This document shows, piece after piece, positions 24,434 through 34,300 of a stretch of 49,174 nt of DNA (its first letter is position 1; every line of letters begins with the position of its first letter). Under the pieces are notes generated by a model, which had not been told where the DNA came from, ran no database searches, and was given only the letters and a program-made list of their open reading frames with translations. Made by a program: the position numbers and the translations under genes. The DNA is from a virus. The stretch is taken from positions 1 through 49,174 of IMG/VR virus record IMGVR_UViG_3300032006_000014. The stretch is one strand, 5' to 3'.

Positions 24434-27400
24434 ACCGAATATTAGTGCCATTGCTATTGCAGTTCCTGTACCACCACCGCTGCTTGCTTCTTCCCATGTC
24501 GCAAGTCCATTAGCATCTGAAGTTAATACTTTATCTGCTCCCGGACTTCCACCAGTAATTTTTACTTGTCCAGCCTCACTCACAGAAAAGACATCTGTTC
24601 CTCCCCCATTAGCACGTACAGCAAATACTGCGCCTGTACCACCATTGTCTTGGTCTAAAGCGACATAAACGCTACCATTAGATTGAAGCCTCATATAGCC
24701 GTTAGCAGTTATCATGTTGTAACTTGCACTAGCTTCTATCTTGTTCCCAGTATGATTTAGATAAACATCCCCACCTAAATAACTATTGCCACTTAATTCT
24801 AATTTGTAAGACGGAGTAGTTGTTCCTCCAATCCCTATATTTCCGCTATTAGCTATATAAAATTTAACTGTTGGAGCAGCATTAGCATCTGCTGAACCAG
24901 ATGCTGCCGACCTAAATCTAAAGGCTCCATCTACCATATCTACAACAGAAGCTTCATCAGTTCTTATATATGTAAACTGTTGACTAGTGTTATAGCGTAA
25001 GTTATTCATCCAGTAACCGCCCCTATTGGTAAAGTTTGCAAAAGCAGTTTGGTTTCCTAGATGTATAGCTTGAAAGCTGCTATTCCAATCAGTTTCGGGA
25101 GTTGCATTAATTCCTACATGTCCAGCATTATCTATAGTCATTCTCGTAGTATTATTATAACCTTGGAAATGTAGATTTTGTGCTGATGTATCCCACCATA
25201 TCCCTGCTTCTACTGGGTCATTTGCGTCTCCAAAATATAGGGCTGTGTCATGGTCAGCAGCACCAACAATCTTCATTTCAAGAGTAGGACTAGAAGCATG
25301 TTCTCCAATACTTACATAGTTACTGGCATCATAGATATAAAGTGGACTAGTTAAATCAATTCTATTAACGTTACTGTTATGCCATATTTTCATATCGCCG
25401 CCAGTACCAAACGTTGCTGAAGCAGCATCGGCAAATTCTAAAGATTTATCACTAGCATCCCATACAGCATTTTGTCCTGAAGTGCTTCCATAAAACACAA
25501 CATCATAATTAGACCCCTGCGAACCAAAATATGTATGCCCCGCTAGAGTAGTATTCCCAACAACATGGAATGGAGTACTTGGAGCATTAGTCCCAATACC
25601 TACTCTTGAAGTACCATTATCAACCCGCATTATTTCAACAAAGGTATTAGCGAAGTTTGATCCTGTAAAATGTCCGAATACAAGGTCGTCTGAAGTTGCT
25701 GTAGTAGCAAATGCTGTTCTCTGTGTTTGTAACGCTACTATACCTCCTCTAGATTGGTTCGTATAATGAACCATTGCAGCAACTTCGGAACTGCCCTCTA
25801 TTTCTAAAGCATAATCAGGAGTAGCAGTTCCTATTCCTACACCCCCACTAGAGTTAATCATAAAATCTGGTGTAGCGTTATTCACTCTTTTTATTTCAAA
25901 AGCATCAGTTGCCCCACCACTTGAATCCATTCCAACTTTCCACTTTAAAGCCCCAGCAGTATAGTATTCAACAGTAGCATCATTAGAGGTAGCACCTCTA
26001 TCAAGTTTAAAATATGCACCATCAGGGGAATCTATAGATATAGTACCGCCATTTGCCTGTGGAGTTAAAGTAAGAAGACCATCATCCCGAATACGCATTA
26101 CTTCGTTCATTGACCCATCAGAAGTTCGGGTAGCAAATGCTATGTCAGTATCAAATGCGGCAGTTCTTATCGCCGCAATTCTAGCCGCATTCTTTTGGCT
26201 ATTAGCAGACGTTTCACCCGCCATAAAGAAAATACCAGCATAGCTTCCAGTTGTGTTATCTGTAGTATTTCTAATAGCAAGTTCGTGTGGTTGGGCTGTG
26301 TGGTTATATCCACCAGACCAGTTAGAAGTATCCCATACTGTTGTAGACTCTTTTACAATATCTAATATGGAAGTAGGGTTGTTTAGTCCAATTCCTACAT
26401 TTCCACCATAGTTTACAGCCATGTGAACAGTACTATTATCCGCAGAAAAATGAATGCCTTCTCCAGCTTGGTTTGGTCTAGAGTAAAGTTGTAGTGATTC
26501 GTTTAGTGGGCCAAGTATCTTTCTAGCGGCATTATTAGACATTGTTATAGAAGTAGTGGTCAAATCGCCTGTAATTGTTGCTCCAGCAGCAGTAGTTTCA
26601 AATTTCTTAGAATTGTCATAATAGAGTTGTACTTCTGCTGAAGTATCAAATATAGCAGATGTATGACTAGAGTCTTGTATTTTTATATCTGCTGTACCGC
26701 CCCCATCAATAATATTGGTAGTCCCATCGTGATAAATTTTGAAGTCTTGAGAACCCCCAAATTCTATTTTCCCATTATCTGCAAAACCAATATTACCTAC
26801 GGTCATTTTGTTAGTAGAAGCGTTGTAAGTCCAATCACTATCTACTCGTATATTCTCATTACCTGAAGTAGCGTCTACAAAAGTTGGATAATAAGTTACG
26901 TTACCTGAACCGTTTAATGTAACTGTAGTAGCAACAGAAGCTGTGGCTGCGTTACCTGTAGTATTTTGATCGCCTGTTGCATTAACGCCGGGCAAATTAA
27001 TGTTTGCCGATCCATCAAAGGATACTCCTCCAATAGTTCGTGCTGTATGAAGTGTGGTGGCTGTATCAGCCCTTCCTGTAACATTACCAACTAAAGCTGC
27101 TTGTATAGTTCCAGCTGTAATTGTAAGGTCACCTGTAGAACTTCCTGTGGCTGTTGTCGTGCCAAATATAAATCTATCAGCACTTTCATCCCATGCCATA
27201 ATAGCATTATCACCAGTAGAACCTCGTTCTATGATTATTCCTGCATCAGCTGTAGATGAACCAGCACCACTAGCAAGTTCTATTAGTCTATCCGTAATTG
27301 TTGTATTTGTTGAATTTACAGTAGTTGTTGTACCTGTAACACTTAAATTTCCAGCAGTAATTGTACCAGTTGTTGTAATATTACTAGAACCTGTATCTAT

Positions 27401-27850
27401 ACTCCCAAATCCAGATGTTATTGAACCCGCATTTAAGTTTCCAACAGAAGTTATTTGGGTTTGTGCAGCATCAACATTTAAGGTGTTTGTTGATAGGGTT
27501 AATCCTGTACCGCCTACTAAAGCAGTTTTAGACATAGCAATAGCAGCAGAAGCATTAACATCTGCATCAACAATTACCCCAGAACCAATAGCAGCTGTAC
27601 CAGAAACATTACCTGACCCGTCAAAAGTTGCCGTCCACGTAACGTCACCCGTACTACTAATTGTTCTAGCTGTTTTTAATCGAGTCGCCCTAGCTGGTTC
27701 AACTTCATCCCAAGAATCATCGCCATCCCATCGAAACATTTTTTTAGTATCTGTTTCAATAAAAATACCACCCTTTTCATTGGCGGCAAGGGTTGGCTTT
27801 GCATCTGTTGAAAGACCAGCTAATGTAACTCCAAAATATTGAACTGCCAT
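24419..27850 (-). CDS. Long tail fibre protein, paralogue of the 2626-residue fibre
   Basis: 1143 residues of strand-repeat shaft rich in Thr, Ser, Gly, Asn and Ala. The N-terminus (MAVQYFGVTLAGLS..., KGGIFIETDTKKMFRWDG) is an attachment-type domain. Repeat units such as ITSGFGSIDTGSSNITTTGT, TVNSTNTTITD and ARTIGGVSFDGSANINLPGV occur almost unchanged in the larger fibre. Later units (MRIRDDGLLTLT, RVGIGTNAPSTPFHVVG, HVGINATPETDW) are the repeated GIGT/NP type of trimeric fibre shafts. It ends in a short Gly-rich tip (FGSTYS) with no S74 domain. It probably forms a trimer; the receptor is unknown. Confidence 0.83.
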   Translation of the reverse strand: MAVQYFGVTLAGLSTDAKPTLAANEKGGIFIETDTKKMFRWDGDDSWDEVEPARATRLKTARTISSTGDVTWTATFDGSGNVSGTAAIGSGVIVDADVNASAAIAMSKTALVGGTGLTLSTNTLNVDAAQTQITSVGNLNAGSITSGFGSIDTGSSNITTTGTITAGNLSVTGTTTTVNSTNTTITDRLIELASGAGSSTADAGIIIERGSTGDNAIMAWDESADRFIFGTTTATGSSTGDLTITAGTIQAALVGNVTGRADTATTLHTARTIGGVSFDGSANINLPGVNATGDQNTTGNAATASVATTVTLNGSGNVTYYPTFVDATSGNENIRVDSDWTYNASTNKMTVGNIGFADNGKIEFGGSQDFKIYHDGTTNIIDGGGTADIKIQDSSHTSAIFDTSAEVQLYYDNSKKFETTAAGATITGDLTTTSITMSNNAARKILGPLNESLQLYSRPNQAGEGIHFSADNSTVHMAVNYGGNVGIGLNNPTSILDIVKESTTVWDTSNWSGGYNHTAQPHELAIRNTTDNTTGSYAGIFFMAGETSANSQKNAARIAAIRTAAFDTDIAFATRTSDGSMNEVMRIRDDGLLTLTPQANGGTISIDSPDGAYFKLDRGATSNDATVEYYTAGALKWKVGMDSSGGATDAFEIKRVNNATPDFMINSSGGVGIGTATPDYALEIEGSSEVAAMVHYTNQSRGGIVALQTQRTAFATTATSDDLVFGHFTGSNFANTFVEIMRVDNGTSRVGIGTNAPSTPFHVVGNTTLAGHTYFGSQGSNYDVVFYGSTSGQNAVWDASDKSLEFADAASATFGTGGDMKIWHNSNVNRIDLTSPLYIYDASNYVSIGEHASSPTLEMKIVGAADHDTALYFGDANDPVEAGIWWDTSAQNLHFQGYNNTTRMTIDNAGHVGINATPETDWNSSFQAIHLGNQTAFANFTNRGGYWMNNLRYNTSQQFTYIRTDEASVVDMVDGAFRFRSAASGSADANAAPTVKFYIANSGNIGIGGTTTPSYKLELSGNSYLGGDVYLNHTGNKIEASASYNMITANGYMRLQSNGSVYVALDQDNGGTGAVFAVRANGGGTDVFSVSEAGQVKITGGSPGADKVLTSDANGLATWEEASSGGGTGTAIAMALIFGSTYS

Positions 27851-27929
27851 AAAAACCCCGTAAAAGCGTGATAAGTACTACTTTATTATACTTATTTGAA
27901 TTTAAAAATAAAGCTTATCTATTCTAGTC

Positions 27930-28301
27930 TTATGATTTAGGATTATCAGATTTTACTTTAGCTATATGGTCTTGCCATGTAGTAGTATCATTAATTTTAT
28001 CCCAATACATCATATCAAGTTGCTCGGCTATATCTTTATACTCTGTTTTTCTTGCCAATTTATAAGCGGCGTTTTGTTCATTATAAGCCGTCTTTAATTC
28101 TGCTAATTTTGTATTAACTGCTGACTCAGTAGGCATAGTAGCAGCAGGGTTCTTAATTTTTACGTTAGAATAAATTTCAGGTTGCTTTGCATCCACCCAA
28201 GTATACCAATTTTGATACTTATCTTTGTCAGCAATATCGGTATTAAATTCTCGTAAAGCATCCTGTATATCAGGTTCAAAATGAAAATATCTATTTACCA
28301 T
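27930..28301 (-). CDS. Small protein between two fibre genes, possible fibre-assembly helper
   Basis: 123 residues. The N-terminus reads YFHFEPDIQDALREF; a helical middle (ESAVNTKLAELKTAYNEQNA) follows; the C-terminus has YKDIAEQLDMMYWDK and DHIAKVKSDNPKS. The last part follows a pattern (E-x2-I-x2-QLD ... W ... VK...P) common in small proteins encoded beside phage tail fibres. A role as fibre connector or folding helper is inference. The 79-base gap that follows holds a -10-like TATAAT (27885-27890) without a clear -35. Confidence 0.65.
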   Translation of the reverse strand: MVNRYFHFEPDIQDALREFNTDIADKDKYQNWYTWVDAKQPEIYSNVKIKNPAATMPTESAVNTKLAELKTAYNEQNAAYKLARKTEYKDIAEQLDMMYWDKINDTTTWQDHIAKVKSDNPKS

Positions 28302-28302
28302 T

Positions 28303-31300
28303 TTATGTATCTCCTAATCTAATAAAGGTTGCGTGTGTTAGATTTGTAGTTGTGTTGCCTAATAAAGTAGTATTAGTTGCTATACTACTGCTGACAAACC
28401 TAAGTTTATCTTGGGATGTACTATCAACATCTATAATAGCTGAACAAGTTGCATTTTGTCTTAAACTAGCATTACCCGCATTACCCGTAGCAGCATTGGC
28501 TACAGTTGTGTATGAACTATTGTTTGAAGTAACTTGAATTTGAACTTGACAGGTAGTGTCTGCACCCCCAATATCAAAATCTCCAACTAACTCGACATAC
28601 CAAATGCCTGTACTAGGAAAAGTGAAAACACCTATCCCATCCTTAGACATACCTGTTCCAATTTTATGGACAGCCCCTGCCATGTAATCGACTCTTTCCC
28701 AATCTGTTAAATTGCTATTATATCCGCCACTAGTAGAGGCAGATAATCTCCATTGATCCGCTTCTGTAATTCCTCCACCGCCACCAGCGTCTTCCCATTG
28801 TGGTGGCGAACTAGCCCCCTGAGAAGTCAATACTTGCCCATCAGTACCGTAGTTAGCCCCACCAATGCCAATTTGACCTGATGAAGCAATACGTAATCGT
28901 TCACTATTGTTAGTAACGAAGGTCATTAAGTCACCAGAAGAATCTCCGTATATTCTAGTTGTCCCTGATTCGCCGCCCCATCTGAGCATTTTTGTATTTA
29001 ATAAAGATACATCGCTAGTACTTCCATAAATAAAAAGTGCATCCTGATTAGTACCCCCATCATTAACTCTAAAACCTATACCAAAATCTTGACCAACATT
29101 TCTAAAGTAGATGTTACCACTAGAATCGTTATAGATATTCCATTTTTCTACCCCGGTGTCCTTGCCTCTAAGCATTGAGAAGTTAGCTGAATCAATGATA
29201 GTGTCATAAAGAGAGGATAAAATAATACTCCCAGCACCTGACGCAGGACTTCCACCACTAGTCACCTTAATATCTAAATTTGCTGAAGAGCCTGAAGCCC
29301 TATACATATTAATAAGATTTGGGTCAAGTTCTAAATAATAGTTGTCATTATGTTGAACTCGTATTGATGAATCAGCATTTGTTCCATTATCAACTTTTAG
29401 AGGATTATTATTATAAGGAACTATAGTGCTATTAATCTGTATCTCAGCTACCTGTAAATTCGCCCATGCGTTAGATGAGTTAAGCATTGAGAATGTTCCA
29501 GAGTTATTGGAAATTCTTTGAACATCTGTTGTATTACCTATCATCCAACCGTTAGTTCCACCAACTCTTAATCCTGCTGAAGTCCATTGGGAATCAGTAT
29601 GCCCAACATCATATATTGACCAAGGTGACCCTGACATAGCCACATGACCTTTCAGACGAATCATTCCATCATCATCTAGCATGATTCCTTTCTGCCAACC
29701 GTTTGCATCCCCTCCTGCCATGATGTACAAGTCATCACCATCTGCTTTAAATCCCGGTGGATAGCTTCCAGTTGAATCAGAGTCTAAAATTTGGACATAT
29801 GCATTAGCATCAGAAGATTCAAACTTTGCTACCGTATCCGTACTTCCAGAATCTACATATAATGTTCCGTCATTAATAAATACGCTACCAGTAGCATCAA
29901 TCTTAAAATACTCAGTAAATGTTTGTGCTGATCCTGCTGAAACAGCAGGGGCAGATTTAAATTTTAACTCCCCATTCTGTTGTTCTATATAGGAAGCTTC
30001 GTCATTGAGTATAGCGTTGAAACTTGAACTTCTTTGTACGGTGTTACTTCCTATCCACATTGACTGTCCTGCGGAAGCGGCTGTTCCAGTAAACAAGGTT
30101 CCTATTCCACCAAGTTGTAAGACAGTATTTCCTGACCAAGCGTTAGTATCAGGAACTACGCCAATTCCTACATCTCCAGCGGCGTTAATCCTCATCCTTT
30201 CATTTCCAGAGGGAGGGGTTAAACCAGTTCGGATAACAATATCGGCTAAAGCGTCTAAATAAACAGTATTAACGGCGTTATATATAGCCCCTATATTTGT
30301 ACCATTATCCATCATAATCATCCCGCCACCATTAGTCGCATGATTTACTGATAGGAATGTATAGTTTGTTAAATTATAAGGAGAAGCTGTTCCAATTCCT
30401 ACATTTCCATTTCCATCTATTGTTAATCTTGTATTAGTTTCAAGGTTTGCATGGTTTGAAATTTTAAAAACATCGCCAGCACTATTATCAGCACCTATTG
30501 CCCAAGTCGCTCCCGGAGCCTGAACCATTAATTTAGGGTCACCACCGTTAGCTTGTGCTTGTTTCGCTAATACAACTGCATGAGAACCAGAAGCACTAGT
30601 ATGTAGATTTTCAACTAGTAGATAAGTGTTGTTATCTATAGTCCCTGAAAAATATCCAACATTTGTTGAACTTGCTGTAGTTGGGCCAGTAGCTGTAAAG
30701 GCTCCTGTAACAGTTGCTCCAGTAGTACTCGTGTTAAATCGTAAAACACTATCATCGTCATAAAGATAAACGCCGTCATCCTTAATAAAACGTGCTAGAA
30801 ATTCAGAACCTATTCCAGTTGTAATTCTAACTTCCGCACCAGAAGTACCGATAAGAAGATTCCCTGCTCCATTTTCATAAATGATGCTATTGTTCGCATC
30901 GTGATAAATCTGTAAATCATTACTAGCACCAATATTTAATATGTCATTATCTCCAAGCGATACGTTTCCAGAGAATGTTGAATTACCAGTAACATCTAAT
31001 GTATTCGTAGCTTCAATACTTTTCGCTTTAAAGTCTGCATAATTATCTATTGTTACGTTTCCAGCAGTTCCTCCAATTTCTGTTGTTGGAACTTGAACGG
31101 CAGAGAATTTAGTTGTAGACTCATCCCATATCAATCCCATGTTTGCGGAATTACCACGTTCAATAATTAATCCAGAGTCATATGCTGGGCTGCCTGATTG
31201 GTTTTTAGCCAGTACTATTAATGGGTCTTCAACTAATAAGTTAGCTACATTAGAAGTTATAGTATCCCCATTTACTGTTAAGTCTCCTGTAACAGTTAAA

Positions 31301-34300
31301 TCATTTCCAATAGTTACGTCATTAGGTAATCCTATAGTAACTGCTCCTGTACTAGCAGATACATCTACTTCATTAGAAGTTCCTGCAACAGTAGCAACAT
31401 AGTTTCCAGTTGTACCAGTACCTAATGTAATTTGTCCACCTCCCGCACTATTAGCATGTGTATGCCCAGCGTTTGCAAAGCTACCTATAGTTGGGGTGGT
31501 TAAAGTTTTGTTTGTTAAAGTTTCTGACAAAGCTGCTTGATATGTACTTAGAACAGCAATATCCATTCGTTTTAATGCACCAGCATCAGAAATTAATAAT
31601 TCGTCTGTAGAAGCTAAACCAGTTGTTAATGCGGTATGTCCAGAAATAACATTCGCATTTAACATAGTATCTTCAACTGCTCCCGCCGCAATTGTTAAAG
31701 CGGTAGCTACATTAGCACTTCCATCCACACTTCCAGTACCAGTTACATCTCCTGTAAAAGATAAGGTTCGTGCTGTAGTCCACGCAGCAGCTGTTGTTGC
31801 TGTTGAAGCATTTCCTGTTAAGGCTCCAGTAAACGTAGTTGTTGTTAAATTATTTGTGCTTGGATTATATGTAATTCCTGCATCATACAATACTTGTTGA
31901 GCAGTTGTATTACTATTATCCAAGAAAGCCATAAATTGACTTTCATTTTCGGCATTAGCCGCAGCGATTACATTAGTAGATGTTGTAGCTGTTGCCGCAT
32001 TACCCGAAGTATTTTGAGTACCCGATGCATTTACACCCGGTAAATTTATATTAGCTGAACCGTCAAAAGAAACCCCTCCAATGGTTCTAGCTGTAGTTAA
32101 GGTAGCCGCACTTGAAGCCGTAGTAGCATTACCAGCTAAAGCCCCCGTAAAAGTTTGCGCCCTTACTGTACCACTAGCTGTAGTATCAATAGAATAAGAA
32201 GGGCTAGCAGTATTTACCCCCAATCTATTATTGGTAGAATCCCATATAATAGCATTGGCATCGCTCATAAATCCACCAGAACCATCTGATAATTGGATAT
32301 GTCCAATGCCTCCAGAGGCAACTGAGGTTGATGAAGCAGTATCTACTCTTTCAATAGTAATTACTGTTCCATTATCACTATTACCTATAGCGTTTAATGC
32401 TGCGCCACTTGTTTGTGTTAGTTGTACTGTTACATAATCTGACGCATCGTCAACATAAACGGTAGTCGATGCAGAAGAAATTGATGTTGCTTCAACTGAG
32501 TTAGCAACGATTCTATCTCTTAAAATAACATTGTTAGTACTAGCAGATGTGTCTCTATAAACAACATCCATTTGCCTATATCCTGATGAATTAGAGGCCC
32601 ATTCTTGTTGAATAGTTATTTGGTAATATCCTGTACCGCCAATAGTAAAACGTTCTGTATTAGTACTGGCATTATGAAATGCTCCAACATCATATACTTC
32701 TGTCCATACTGTTGGAGTAGTAGCAGAATTATTACTAATACTATTGTTTGCGGATAAATATGCTTTTACACCCCTAAAGGCTCCACCACCCGCTAATGCT
32801 CCAGAGTTAGTTAATTTAACTTCTGTAGCCGAATCGCTTCTATAATAAAGTTCATTATCTGTTTTAGCATACACCATACCATAGCCTGATACAGCTGATG
32901 GTGTTGCTTGTTCTTTTAATGCTAATGAGTTATTTTTAATTTCAACATTAGAGGCTCCAGCGAAGCTATTACTGTTATTATATTGTATTTCATTTCCCGA
33001 ACCTACTGCTTGACCACTAATACCTAAGTCGTCTAATGTTGATTTTTTAAGTTCACTATCAGTAGCGTCCCAAACCATTACATAGTCATTAGAAGTTGAA
33101 GTACTCCCGCTAATATCAGTTAAACCAGATATTATATTTGGATTAAGCATATCAGTTTCAACAGCGTCAGCTTGTATAGTTGAGGTTCCCGTTACGTTTG
33201 CAGTACCATCGAATGCAGCAGAAGTCCAAACAACATCTCCTGTCATTCCTATAGTTCTAGGGTTAGCCAAAGAAGTAGCTGATTCAGCAGTTCCTGTCAC
33301 TACTCCAGAGAACCCACCTGAAGCAGTAAGTACTCCAGTACTAGGGTTGTAAGTTAAACCCGTATCAGTTTCTATTCCTTGTGTCCCAGTTGCCCCATCC
33401 ACAAAAGTTACATATACAGTCTCATTTGTAGTGTTATTTGCAGTTGCCGTTATATTCGTAGCTTCAGTTGCAGTCGCTGCTAAAGCAATAGCGATATTAC
33501 TAGTTCCATCAAAAGATGTACCGCCTATAGTTCTTGCTGTAGCCAAAGCAGTTGCTGTGCTAGCGTTACCAGATAATGCACCCTCAAATGTTGTGGCAAC
33601 TATCGTTCCAGCAGTACCTGACACAACCTCACTACTAATAGTAGCATCGGGAATGACAGTAAACTTACCCGTAGAGTCATCATAGCCAAAAAATCCAATT
33701 TTCGCCGCAGAACCATTATGCCACCTAAATGAAATTCCTCGGTCTTTATTATCATCAGAACTAGGAGCAGATGTACCACCCAAATTAAAAATTGGGTCAG
33801 CAATAGTAACTGTTGTACTATTTACTGTAGTAGTAGTTCCTCCTACCGTTAAATTACCGGGAATCGAGATTGTTGTCCCTGACGCACCCATTGTTAGAGT
33901 GTTTGCTCCGACTGTATCAAATATTGTCTTATTCCCTGCTGTTAAATCTAAGTCTGTTAATGCTGTTAAAGCGGTTATTGTTCCACCTAGTGAAGTAGAC
34001 GTACCACCTATTGTTATCGAACTATTTGCTAATTCTGCGTTTGCAACACCACCATCTTTAATGGTAACATCACCACTAGAAACTGCAAAATTTGCTGTGT
34101 TAAAAGACGCTACACCTTTATTAGAAGTTGAAGCATCCTCACCAGAAAAGGTAACTGTCCCAGAACTTTCTGCAACATCTAAACCTTCTCCTGCCGCAAA
34201 TGTTATAGCACCCCCTAATGAAATAGCTGTAGTATTTGAACCATCTCCAACAGTTATATTGCTATTTACCAAAGCACTATTTGCTATATTAGTTACAGTA

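Noticed and set aside
27054-27842. 262-residue open frame on the plus strand inside the long fibre gene
   Set aside because: It is the mirror of the Thr/Ser/Val-rich repeat coding on the minus strand; its own product is a Val/Pro/Ala run with no family pattern, and no ribosome-binding site or gap supports it.
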